NCBI GenBank assembly: GCA_964508715.1
Contig: CAZDUX010000013.1
Location: forward strand, 33,057-97,056
DNA length: 64,000 bases
From: JAKALX01 sp964508715
GTDB lineage: Bacteria; Chloroflexota; Dehalococcoidia; Tepidiformales; Tepidiformaceae
Direction: 5' to 3'
The notes beneath the pieces are model-generated. The model ran no database searches and was not told where the DNA came from. It saw only the letters and a program-made list of their open reading frames with translations. The position numbers and the translations under genes were made by a program. Positions 27,403-34,574 of the stretch are shown here, in pieces. The first letter of the stretch is position 1. Every line of letters starts with the position of its first letter.

Positions 27403-27807
27403 ATGTCGAAACCCCGGCGAAAGCACCCGAACCCCCCGGCCCCGCCTCACCAGCCCTCTTCTGGATGGGAAGCTGTCTGGCAGGGCGATGGTGAGGCCCC
27501 GGCGGAGATCGTTGCCGGCGGGCTTTCGGCCGCCGGTATCCCCGCCCGCACGATGGGCGGGCAGCAACTCCCCTCCGGCTACCCGCACGTTTTCCAGCGG
27601 GATACCTGGGCGGTCTATACCCCCTCGTCCCACGCTGGCCATGCCCGCGAGATCCTGCGCCAGCGCGGCGATCACGCTGGTATCGTCTCGGGCACCGGCA
27701 ATCTCTCGGCAGAACAGCGCGCTACCCTGCGCCTTGCCCTCATCCTCGGTATCTACGTCGCGCTCCCCGCTGTCGTCCTTGGTACGCTCTACGCCCTACT
27801 CAACTAA
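27403..27807 (+). CDS. DUF2007-like small protein with C-terminal TM helix
   Basis: The protein is 134 aa. A 30-residue Pro/Lys-rich head precedes a beta-alpha-beta domain (EAPAEIVAGGLSAAGIPARTM ... WAVYTPSSHAGHAREIL), the arrangement of DUF2007 'putative signal-transducing' domains. A membrane helix (LALILGIYVALPAVVLGTLYALL) ends it. The protein at 42948-43310 has the same order (domain, then TM helix), so the two are probably paralogues. The function is unknown. Confidence 0.7.
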   Translation: MSKPRRKHPNPPAPPHQPSSGWEAVWQGDGEAPAEIVAGGLSAAGIPARTMGGQQLPSGYPHVFQRDTWAVYTPSSHAGHAREILRQRGDHAGIVSGTGNLSAEQRATLRLALILGIYVALPAVVLGTLYALLN

Positions 27808-27896
27808 CGCCGTCCTCCACCACGTCACCCGGCCCGCGCGCCCCCAGGCCCGGCACGAGAGTCGCCCCTAGCTAACCGGCACGCCACAATCCCCCT

Positions 27897-28628
27897 ATGA
27901 GCGCAAGCCCGGCGTCGTCGCGCCCGACCGTCGATGTGGTCATCCCCGTCTATAACGAGGTCAAGGTCCTCGAAGACAGTGTCCGCAAGACCCTCGCGCT
28001 CTTCGACGCACAGCCCCAGTACGACTGGCACCTCGTCATCGCCGATAACGGCTCGAACGACGGCACCGGCGACCTTGCCAGGCGCCTCGAGTCCGAAGAC
28101 CCCCGTGTCCGTGCCCTCCTGCTCACCATCAAGGGCAGGGGACTCGCGCTGCGCGAAGCCTGGCTCACCGGCACCGCCGATGTCGTCGCTTACATGGACG
28201 TGGACCTCAGTACCGACCTGCGCCACCTCCCCCGGCTCATCAAGATGGTTGCGGAAGATGGCTGCGACGTTGCAATTGGCTCGCGTCTCGCCAAAGGCTC
28301 GAAGACCGACCGGCAGCTCAAGCGCGAAATCACCTCGCGCGGCTACGTCTTCCTCATCCGTGCAACGTTCCCCCGGCTCCGCATTACCGATGCGCAATGC
28401 GGCTTCAAGGCGCTCAACCGGAGAGCCGTCGAAGCGATCGTCCCCCTCATTGAGAACCGCATGTGGTTCTTCGATACCGAACTCCTCATCCTCGCCCAGC
28501 GCCACGGCTTCAAGATCTGCGAGCTCCCCGTCCGGTGGGTCGAAGACACTGACTCCAAGGTGCACATCCTCAAGACCGCCACCGAGGATGTCCGGGGCCT
28601 CCTCCGCATGCGCTTCTCCCGCAAGTAG
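27897..28628 (+). CDS. Family 2 glycosyltransferase (dolichyl-phosphate glucosyltransferase-like)
   Basis: The protein is 243 aa, the GT-A catalytic domain only. It has VDVVIPVYNE at the N-terminus, NGSNDGT for nucleotide binding, the MDVDLST metal-binding DxD equivalent, and FKALNRRAVEAIVP with MWFFDTELLILA, the ED-like base region seen in DPG/DPM synthase-like enzymes. It would transfer a sugar from a nucleotide sugar to a polyprenyl phosphate. CACAAT 6 nt before the ATG is a possible -10 box for a leaderless message. Confidence 0.87.
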   Translation: MSASPASSRPTVDVVIPVYNEVKVLEDSVRKTLALFDAQPQYDWHLVIADNGSNDGTGDLARRLESEDPRVRALLLTIKGRGLALREAWLTGTADVVAYMDVDLSTDLRHLPRLIKMVAEDGCDVAIGSRLAKGSKTDRQLKREITSRGYVFLIRATFPRLRITDAQCGFKALNRRAVEAIVPLIENRMWFFDTELLILAQRHGFKICELPVRWVEDTDSKVHILKTATEDVRGLLRMRFSRK

Positions 28629-28690
28629 CCGTCACCCGCCGCCACGGGTCGCGCCTATACCACCGCGCTGGTAAACGCATCGTCCGTCGT

Positions 28691-28719
28691 TTGATCGCCG
28701 CAGGGGCCGATGGTATAAC
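28691..28719 (+). promoter_or_regulatory. Promoter candidate for the bc-complex operon
   Basis: TTGATC at 28691-28696 and TATAAC at 28714-28719 are 17 nt apart, and the -10 is extended (TG-G-TATAAC). The predicted start near 28726 leaves about an 80-nt leader before the small subunit gene at 28807. This is among the best sigma70-like matches in the window. Confidence 0.6.
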
Positions 28720-28806
28720 TCTCCATTGCTACGAGATTCACAAAGTGCGTGGAGTGCGCTGCCCAGCGCCTGCTCACCCCACGCTCCCGAGGGGGAGGCC
28801 GGACGG

Positions 28807-28926
28807 TTGGAGTTCTCAAATCTACCGCATGACGTCGCCGAAACACTCGAGCTTGTGTTTGTTGGCATCACCATCGTCGTCTCCCTTGCCATCATGGTCG
28901 TTCTCGGCCAGTGGTGGCAGAAGTAA
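28807..28926 (+). CDS. 39-aa single-TM protein, probable small subunit of the bc complex
   Basis: A TTG codon at 28807, with GGGAGG 8 nt upstream, opens a 39-aa frame ending 15 bp before the cytochrome b6-like gene. The polar start (EFSNLPHDVAETLEL) is followed by one helix (VFVGITIVVSLAIMVVLGQW) and a short basic end (WQK). Small single-helix subunits such as PetG/L/M/N or CcoQ are common in this class of complex. Coding is inferred from ribosome site, position and the clean helix; no homology could be tested. Such genes are easily missed because of the TTG start and short length. Confidence 0.6.
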   Translation: MEFSNLPHDVAETLELVFVGITIVVSLAIMVVLGQWWQK

Positions 28927-28941
28927 GAGGACCTGATACCG

Positions 28942-29694
28942 ATGGCCGTCGAATCGCCAACCAAGCCGACCTTCGCCGATAAGCTCTACGACAAGCTCTT
29001 CCATAACTACATCTGGAAGTCCATCTTCCGGACCGGTTACCCGAACACCCCGCGTAACCAGATGCTCGTCGTGGCGACAAACGTCTTCCTCCACCTGCAC
29101 CCCACGCGCATCCATCGAACCCACGTCAAGATCACCCACACGTATTGCCTTGGCGGGCTCTCTTTCTTCATGTTCCTGGGCCTTACCGTCACTGGCATCC
29201 TGCTGATGTTCTACTACGTGCCCAGCGTCGAACGCGCGTACCTGGACATCCAGAATATCCAGACAACCGTCCAGTTCGGACAGCTCATGCGTAACATGCA
29301 CCGCTGGATGGCCCACGCCATGGTCATCCTCGTCTTCTTGCACATGATGCGCGTCTTCTATACCGGTGCGTACAAGCCCCCGCGCGAATTCAACTGGGTC
29401 GTGGGCGTCATCCTTCTCGTCCTCACCTTCCTCCTCAGCTTCACCGGCTACCTGCTCCCCTGGGACCAACTCGCCTTCTGGGCAATCACTGTCGGCACCA
29501 ACATCGCCGGCTCCGCCCCCGTCCTTGGCCCCAAGACGCGCTTCTGGCTCCTCGGCGGCTTCGAAGTCGGCCCCGACTCTCTCATCCGCTTCTACACCCT
29601 GCACGTCATCGGGTTGCCGCTGCTGGCCGCCATCTTCATGGCCGTCCACTTCTGGCGCATCCGCCGAGACGGCGGACTCGCCCGGCCGCTCTAG
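28942..29694 (+). CDS. petB: Cytochrome b6-like subunit of the quinol:cytochrome c complex
   Basis: The protein is 250 aa, slightly longer than cyt b6 (about 215) owing to an N-terminal tail. Four membrane helices are expected. The haem ligands appear as MRNMHRWMAH..FLHMM (His-x13-His) and LHVIGLP..MAVHFW (His-x14-His). The x14 spacing in the second pair is b6-type, not mitochondrial b. Cys69 in TYCLGG aligns with the Cys that attaches the extra haem ci in b6f complexes. It is the membrane core that oxidises menaquinol and crosses electrons to the other side. Confidence 0.92.
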   Translation: MAVESPTKPTFADKLYDKLFHNYIWKSIFRTGYPNTPRNQMLVVATNVFLHLHPTRIHRTHVKITHTYCLGGLSFFMFLGLTVTGILLMFYYVPSVERAYLDIQNIQTTVQFGQLMRNMHRWMAHAMVILVFLHMMRVFYTGAYKPPREFNWVVGVILLVLTFLLSFTGYLLPWDQLAFWAITVGTNIAGSAPVLGPKTRFWLLGGFEVGPDSLIRFYTLHVIGLPLLAAIFMAVHFWRIRRDGGLARPL

Positions 29695-29724
29695 ACCCGA
29701 TATCGCAGTCAGGATAGGAACGTC

Positions 29725-30588
29725 ATGGCAACAGCTGTAGTCGCCCGACCAGTCACCCGCCCTCAGCCGCGGGCTCGTGATGAGGAAGTCCTCGTCTGGC
29801 CTGATCTCGTCTTCATCGAGTTCGTCGCCGCGATGGTCTTCACCCTCACCATCTTCTTCCTCTCGGCCGTCATGAATGCGCCGATCCTCGACCAGGCGAA
29901 TGCCGACGTAACGCCTAACCCGTCGAAGGCCCCCTGGTACCTCCTCAACCTGCAGGAACTGCTCCTGCACATGAACGCCGCCATGGCCGGCGTCATCATC
30001 CCCACCATCTGGCTCGTCATCATGGGCGCCTTCCCCTACTTCGATCGCGATAATGAGGGACAGGGCGAATGGTTCGGTACCGAGAACTCGGTCCGGATCA
30101 CCGTTGCCAGCGGGGTCGTCGGATTCGTTGGTACCTGGGCACTCATCCTCTGGGATACCGGCAAGGCCGCCTACCTCATTCACAAGTGGTTTGGTATCTC
30201 CGGTGGCGACAGGCTTCGCTTCCTCGAGAACGTCCGCTCCATCCAGTCGCAGCTCCCGTGGCCCGAATGGTCCACGCACATCCCCTACCTGCCCTTCAAG
30301 GTGAACCTCCTCGACCAGGAGTTCCTCAACCTGAACTTCCCCGCCTGGCTCGTCGAGCAAGGCATCCCAATCGCCGTTCTGGTTGGGCTTCCCTGCCTCC
30401 TCATCTACACGCTCTGGCGGATGGGATGGGTCGTTACCCGGCGCGATGCACTCCTTGCCCTCTTCAGCGGCTTCGTCGCGGCCTATGGCGTCCTCACCCT
30501 CTGCGGTACCGCCTTCCGCGGCCAGGGCCAGGAACTCGTCTTCCCCTGGGAGCTCAAAGTCAGCGAAGGCATCCCGGGCCAGGAGTAA
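29725..30588 (+). CDS. petD: Subunit IV-like (cytochrome b C-terminal) protein of the bc complex
   Basis: The protein is 287 aa, longer than plant subunit IV (160), as in bacterial menaquinol:cyt c complexes. The Qo-site segment reads NPSKAPWYLLNLQELL, the APWYF-type motif of Bacillus QcrC relatives instead of PEWY. The first helices match subunit IV; a third or fourth helix (IPIAVLVGLPCLLIYTLWRM and ALLALFSGFVAAYGVLTL) follows a roughly 80-residue insertion. It completes the quinol-oxidising site together with the b6-like subunit, 30 bp upstream. Confidence 0.88.
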   Translation: MATAVVARPVTRPQPRARDEEVLVWPDLVFIEFVAAMVFTLTIFFLSAVMNAPILDQANADVTPNPSKAPWYLLNLQELLLHMNAAMAGVIIPTIWLVIMGAFPYFDRDNEGQGEWFGTENSVRITVASGVVGFVGTWALILWDTGKAAYLIHKWFGISGGDRLRFLENVRSIQSQLPWPEWSTHIPYLPFKVNLLDQEFLNLNFPAWLVEQGIPIAVLVGLPCLLIYTLWRMGWVVTRRDALLALFSGFVAAYGVLTLCGTAFRGQGQELVFPWELKVSEGIPGQE

Positions 30589-30598
30589 GCAGACAGAT

Positions 30599-31207
30599 AT
30601 GGCAGCACAGCAAGCGAACCCCCGCGCCGGCCGCATCGAAATCGTGCGTCAGGCCGAAGCCCGTAAAATCGCCCGCCGCTCGTTCCTCCGCGTGAGCGTC
30701 TTCGCCGGCCTCACCCTTGGCCTCGGTGCCTGGACAGCGAGCTTCCTCGGCTTCTTCAACCGGCGAAAGCCCGTCGGCTTCGGCGGCATGGTCACGGTCA
30801 CGAAGTCGCAGATTCCCCAGCCCGGTGCCGAGCCAGGCCGCATTTCCGAAGGCAAGTTCTGGCTCTCCAACCTCCAGGGCGCCGAGGGCGATGTCCTCGG
30901 GGTTGGCGGTACCGGTGGCCTCCTTGCTCTCTACTGGAAGTGCCCCCACCTTGGCTGCACCGTCCCCTGGAACCCCAGCTTCGATGGCGGCTCCGTCAAC
31001 TTCCCCGGCATCATCGGCTGGTTCCGTTGCCCCTGCCACGGTTCCACCTACTCCCGCGCGGGAATCCGCGTCTTCGGACCGGCACCGCGCCCCATGGATA
31101 CCATGCTCCTTACTATCAATGCCGATGGCTCACTCAGCGTGAACACCGGGAAAATCACCCTTGGCGGCGCCGACAATCCGCTTCGCGCAGTCGCCTACAA
31201 CGGTTAG
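30599..31207 (+). CDS. Rieske iron-sulfur protein with twin-arginine signal
   Basis: The protein is 202 aa. The N-terminus has IARRSFLRV followed by a hydrophobic segment (AGLTLGLGAWTASF), a twin-arginine TAT motif that exports the folded [2Fe-2S] protein. The cluster ligands are CPHLGC and CPCHGS, spaced as in high-potential Rieske proteins. A 65-residue stretch between the two boxes includes SVNFPGIIGWFR. It takes the first electron from the quinol and hands it to the cytochrome c domain. It starts 10 bp after the subunit IV gene. Confidence 0.93.
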   Translation: MAAQQANPRAGRIEIVRQAEARKIARRSFLRVSVFAGLTLGLGAWTASFLGFFNRRKPVGFGGMVTVTKSQIPQPGAEPGRISEGKFWLSNLQGAEGDVLGVGGTGGLLALYWKCPHLGCTVPWNPSFDGGSVNFPGIIGWFRCPCHGSTYSRAGIRVFGPAPRPMDTMLLTINADGSLSVNTGKITLGGADNPLRAVAYNG

Positions 31208-31219
31208 GAAGAGGGACGA

Positions 31220-33094
31220 GTGAACACCCAGAAACAGATCCTGCTCATCGTCATCCTCTTCTTCACCATGGTAGGCGGCTGCGCCGCCTACACCGCCTTC
31301 GATATCCCCCACCGCGCCGTCATCCAGACCGAGTGGACCAAGGAAGAGTCCGTAACCCGCGGCGCACTCCTTTTTGCGAACAACTGCCGCACCTGTCACG
31401 GCATCAAGGGCGAAGGTGGCGTCGGCCTTCCGCTCAACAAGGATGAGTTCAAGAACCAGGACCCGCTCGTCCTCGCCGCAAACCGCGCAATGCTCACCCG
31501 GACACTCGATTGCGGCCGCGCCGGAACGCTTATGCCCGCCTGGCTCAAAGACAACGGCGGCGCGCTCAACGTCCGCCAGATCGAGCACCTGGTCGACTTC
31601 CTCACCGCTCCGCTCGACCCGTCAGTCAAAGACGAAACGGGGAACGCCACCAACAAGGGATGGCTTGAAGCCGTCGAGTTCGGGCAAAACCTCAACCGCG
31701 AGACCAACGCCGTCGTTGGCGGAGACACCCTCGATACCATCGCCAAGCAGCATGTCATCGGTTACGAGGAACTCGCGTCCCTCAACAAGATAGACGTGAA
31801 CAACCTCGATACCTACCTGAAGGCTGGTAGCTCACTTAAAATCCCCGGCTTCAAGGGGATGCCCGACGGATACACCTACCACGTCTACAAGGACAACGAG
31901 ACCATCCGGAAGATCGCCGACTCCCAGCACGTTGGCGCGATGATCCTTGCCGATCTCAACAACATTCCCTACAAGTTCACCGAGGGCAAAGATAAGGCCG
32001 AATACACCCTCCTCGATGCCAATAACCAGAGCATTCCCGGCCTCTTCCCCGGCGACACCATCCAGCTCCCAGAAGGCGCTCGCTACACCGTCGCCGCTGG
32101 CGACACCATCCAGTCAATCGCCGACCGTCACGGCATTCAGCCGAACGCCCTCACCGGCGCAAACAACGATCTCCTCTCCGGCCTCGAGAACGACAAGGAG
32201 ATCGACCACGAGCGCAAGCTGAAGCTCCCCGCTGACGCGAAGGCAGTCGTGCAGGCCGGCCAGACGACGGCACTGATTGCCAGCCAGCATGGCCTCACCC
32301 CCGCCGACCTTGAAAAGGCCAACGGGCTTGCCGCGGGCGCTCCCGTTACCCCCGGCCAGCAGCTCACCCTCCCGGCCGATACCCGCTACACCATCCAGAC
32401 GGGCGACACCCTCGCCAAAATTGCGGCCGCGCACGGTATCACGGCCGATGACCTGGCCAAGGCGAACAACATCGCCCCCAACGCCGCAATCAGTCCGGAC
32501 GTCGTTCTCGCACTGCCCAAGATTGACAAGTACACCGTCAAGGGACAGTCACTCAAAGACGTCTCGCAGACCCTTTCGAACGTCTCGCCCGAGAGCCTGG
32601 CTGAGACCAACGGGGTTCCGGCGAACGCCATTATTCGTATCGGCACCAACCTCGCCCTGCCAGCCGACGCCTGGGGCTCAGCTCCGCCCGATGCCCGGAA
32701 CAACGGCCTCGCGTGCGTCCAGTACACCGTGCCCAATAGCACCTTCCAGACACTCCCCGGGCTTGCCACGGCTACGGCTACATCCGATGTCGCCGCACCC
32801 ACCGAGATCTCGAAGGACGTCACCATCACCGGCCATGCCAATGACTGGACGGTGACCGCCGATGGAAAGGCTCAGGAACCCAATAAGGGTATCATCAGCA
32901 TCGCCAAAGGCACGGTCATCAAGTTCACCGTCGCCGTTGGCCTTCACACCCTCAATATCAACGGGAAGAACGACGACCCCATGAACTTCAAGGCCGGCGA
33001 TCCTGAACGCACCATCACCTTCAACACCGCCGGCAAGTTCACCATCAAGTGCGACTACCACCCCGACATGCTCGCGACGGTCTTCGTCCAGTAG
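31220..33094 (+). CDS. Monohaem cytochrome c / LysM-repeat / cupredoxin fusion protein
   Basis: The protein is 624 aa and starts GTG, 12 bp after the Rieske gene. Residues 7-20 are a hydrophobic anchor ending near VGGC21, possibly a lipobox. One haem c site is CRTCH at 56-60 with a likely Met ligand in LMPAW. Residues ~163-482 hold about six LysM-like repeats of ~45 residues (YTVAAGDTIQSIADRHGI and YTIQTGDTLAKIAAAHGI are the clearest; others are degenerate). The C-terminus (~532-624) is a cupredoxin: His576, then C611-x2-H614-x2-M617, the amicyanin spacing. It should carry electrons from the Rieske/b complex to an oxidase, through both haem and copper, while tied to the envelope. See findings. 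Confidence 0.85.
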   Translation: MNTQKQILLIVILFFTMVGGCAAYTAFDIPHRAVIQTEWTKEESVTRGALLFANNCRTCHGIKGEGGVGLPLNKDEFKNQDPLVLAANRAMLTRTLDCGRAGTLMPAWLKDNGGALNVRQIEHLVDFLTAPLDPSVKDETGNATNKGWLEAVEFGQNLNRETNAVVGGDTLDTIAKQHVIGYEELASLNKIDVNNLDTYLKAGSSLKIPGFKGMPDGYTYHVYKDNETIRKIADSQHVGAMILADLNNIPYKFTEGKDKAEYTLLDANNQSIPGLFPGDTIQLPEGARYTVAAGDTIQSIADRHGIQPNALTGANNDLLSGLENDKEIDHERKLKLPADAKAVVQAGQTTALIASQHGLTPADLEKANGLAAGAPVTPGQQLTLPADTRYTIQTGDTLAKIAAAHGITADDLAKANNIAPNAAISPDVVLALPKIDKYTVKGQSLKDVSQTLSNVSPESLAETNGVPANAIIRIGTNLALPADAWGSAPPDARNNGLACVQYTVPNSTFQTLPGLATATATSDVAAPTEISKDVTITGHANDWTVTADGKAQEPNKGIISIAKGTVIKFTVAVGLHTLNINGKNDDPMNFKAGDPERTITFNTAGKFTIKCDYHPDMLATVFVQ

Positions 33095-33123
33095 CTCCCC
33101 GCGAGACACGAACGCACCAACCA

Positions 33124-33145
33124 CGGGCCCGGGCAACCGGGCCCG
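33124..33145 (+). terminator. Intrinsic terminator after the bc operon
   Basis: A 9-bp stem (CGGGCCCGG with CCGGGCCCG) closes a GCAA loop and is followed by a pyrimidine tract (CTTCTTTCC). It lies 30 nt after the fusion-protein stop and closes the respiratory operon. Confidence 0.75.
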
Positions 33146-33162
33146 CTTCTTTCCCCGGCGAC

Positions 33163-33192
33163 TTGTCACTTGCCACGTCCGGGGCTTAGGAT
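33163..33192 (+). promoter_or_regulatory. Promoter candidate for the miniprotein pair
   Basis: TTGTCA (33163-33168) and TAGGAT (33187-33192) are 18 nt apart. The first small gene starts at 33265, after an untranslated region of about 65 nt. Confidence 0.4.
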
Positions 33193-33264
33193 CCGCCTCA
33201 CAATCAGCAGGTACGCCGGTGCGCCGTGCCGTGCCTTCTTCAACGAAGTTTTTGGGGGTTTCTC

Positions 33265-33384
33265 ATGCCAGCTCAGACCGGCAAGCGCTACACCTGCCCG
33301 AACTGCGGGTCCGAGTTCATCGTCACCAAGGGCGGCGACGGTGAAATTACCTGCAACGGCACACCGCTCGAACTCAAGAAATAA
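33265..33384 (+). CDS. 39-aa desulforedoxin-like Cys protein
   Basis: The frame starts ATG 33265 and encodes 39 aa. After GKRY comes TCPNCG (CxxC), then a Lys/Gly loop, then CNGTPLEL. This is the order of desulforedoxin (C-x2-C ... CCG-x-x-M), but the second half has CNG instead of CC, leaving three Cys. It may bind iron as a dimer or with an outside ligand. It is paired with a paralogue 33 bp downstream, and the two are probably co-transcribed. Confidence 0.75.
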   Translation: MPAQTGKRYTCPNCGSEFIVTKGGDGEITCNGTPLELKK

Positions 33385-33417
33385 CCAGCCTAACGCGTAG
33401 AGAAACGGAGTAAGAAC

Positions 33418-33561
33418 ATGGCAGTGCAACTTGGTAAGCGCTACAAGGACGAGCAGACTGGCATCGAACTGCTCGTCATCAAGCCTGGCAACTGCGAGCT
33501 CAAGGTCGACGGCCGGGATATGGAACTCCTCCAGCCCAAGGTCCTCCCCTCCGCCGACTAA
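33418..33561 (+). CDS. 47-aa paralogue of the desulforedoxin-like protein, Cys mostly lost
   Basis: The frame starts ATG 33418 and encodes 47 aa. It shares the frame GKRY....G.E..V.K.G......G..MELLQPK with its neighbour, but CPNC is replaced by KDEQT and the second Cys pair by KVDG; only one Cys is left (GNCEL). The C-terminal QPKVLPSAD is a further feature I recall in relatives. It probably keeps the fold without metal and could pair with its neighbour. It is followed by a strong terminator. Confidence 0.72.
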   Translation: MAVQLGKRYKDEQTGIELLVIKPGNCELKVDGRDMELLQPKVLPSAD

Positions 33562-33586
33562 CCCCGGCAGCCGGGTTCAACAGCGA

Positions 33587-33618
33587 CGAAAGCGCGGGCT
33601 CACGAGCCCGCGCTTTCG
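33587..33618 (+). terminator. Strong intrinsic terminator after the miniprotein pair
   Basis: A perfect 14-bp stem (CGAAAGCGCGGGCT / AGCCCGCGCTTTCG) closes a 4-nt loop and is followed by CTTTTCT. It is also placed at the end of the convergent DUF1992 gene. Confidence 0.85.
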
Positions 33619-33642
33619 CTTTTCTATGAGCCCGCCATGGAG

Positions 33643-34125
33643 TTAACCGTGATGGGAGCGCGAAGGGTCAGCCTGCTCCGGTGTAAGCAAGCGAAGCCGC
33701 TTCAGGTGATGCTCCACCCAGATGGGGGGCCGTTGGGAGCGGGGCCCGGGAGCCTTGTCGTTGAATCGCTCCTGCTTCTTCCGGATCGCCCGGGCGAACT
33801 CCCCGTACGCCCGGTACTGCTGTCCGAGCGTAGCCGCGTAACTTCCCGGTGACGAGGAGGCCATCGCCGCGGCACACGTCACGCGGTACCGGCTCTCCAT
33901 CCGGTCCAGCTCCGCCAGGTCGTCTTCGATCTCCTTGCCCAGCCCGAGCCACTCCGGTACCAGGTTCGCATTGCGCAACATCTTGAATCCGAGCCAGTTG
34001 TCTCCCGCAAGCTGCTCGGCGAGCGTGGGTGGTGGCAGCGGTTTGCCCGCACCCTCCAGGTTGTCAAACGCCCCGGCCGACATAGCGTCCTGGATCTGCG
34101 ATTCGATCAGCTTCTCGAGCCCCAC
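33643..34125 (-). CDS. DUF1992 (DnaJC28-like) domain protein
   Basis: The protein is 160 aa. It opens with VGLEKLIESQIQDAMSAGAF and DNLEGAGKPLP, the diagnostic N-terminus of the DUF1992/DNAJC28 conserved domain, usually starting 'xxLxxxIExxIxxAxxxGxFDNLPGxGKPL'. GTG 34125 is chosen because it matches that N-terminus and TACACT lies 6 nt upstream (complement of 34132-34137); ATG 34146 gives a longer version. The C-terminal half is Arg/Lys-rich. A chaperone-linked role is suggested by the family only. Confidence 0.78.
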   Translation of the reverse strand: MGLEKLIESQIQDAMSAGAFDNLEGAGKPLPPPTLAEQLAGDNWLGFKMLRNANLVPEWLGLGKEIEDDLAELDRMESRYRVTCAAAMASSSPGSYAATLGQQYRAYGEFARAIRKKQERFNDKAPGPRSQRPPIWVEHHLKRLRLLTPEQADPSRSHHG

Positions 34126-34272
34126 GTCCCGAGTGTAGCCCCTCATCCGGCAGACACGCACCCGGTCGACCTGCGCGTTCAAATCGACAATTGCGAACCC
34201 GGATGCTACCTTGGAAACCCTGCGGCCCTCATGGGAGGGCGATTCGTGCGCAAGAAGGTGGGGTGAGACCCC

Positions 34273-34488
34273 CTGGCAGAAGTCATTGTCGGCGACAACG
34301 AGTCGTTCGAAGGTGCGCTCAAGCGTTTCAACAAGCGCGTCCAGCAGGATGGTATCCTTGCGGAAGCACGCCGCCGCGAACACTACGAAAAGCCGAGCGT
34401 CAAGCGCAAGAAGAAGGAAGCCGCCCGCCTGCGCAAACTGCGCAAAAAGCAGCTCCGCAGCGAAGCCCGAGCCCTCAGCCGCCGGTAA
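34273..34488 (+). CDS. rpsU: 30S ribosomal protein bS21, apparent CTG start
   Basis: The frame encodes 71 aa that align with bS21 from the first residue: AEVIVGDNESFEGALKRFNK, then ILAEARRREHYEKPSVKRKKKEAARLR. The only possible initiation codon between an in-frame TGA (34264-34266) and the conserved sequence is CTG at 34273; there is no ATG, GTG or TTG anywhere in the frame. A purine-rich AGGTGGGGTGAG (34256-34267) sits 5 nt upstream. Standard gene finders would miss this gene. It heads an operon with yqeY, the HAD gene and the HD gene; the next gene starts after a terminator-like hairpin. Confidence 0.9.
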   Translation: MAEVIVGDNESFEGALKRFNKRVQQDGILAEARRREHYEKPSVKRKKKEAARLRKLRKKQLRSEARALSRR

Positions 34489-34514
34489 CAGGCGGCATCG
34501 TCTCGAATATCCGC

Positions 34515-34541
34515 AACGGGCCCGGCATTACCGGGCCCGTT
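34515..34541 (+). terminator. Hairpin between rpsU and yqeY
   Basis: An 11-bp perfect stem (AACGGGCCCGG / CCGGGCCCGTT) closes a CATTA loop. The following bases are CCGATCC, without a long T-run, so it could attenuate rather than fully stop transcription, keeping bS21 levels above the later genes. Confidence 0.65.
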
Positions 34542-34574
34542 CCGATCCCGTCACCCCGCCACGAGGCCGCATCC

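Noticed and set aside
28822..30636. 604-aa minus-strand frame across the bc operon
   Set aside because: It is the antisense of petB/petD/Rieske with very acidic, unnatural composition; no ribosome site or domain. Codon bias opens such frames in this GC-rich DNA.
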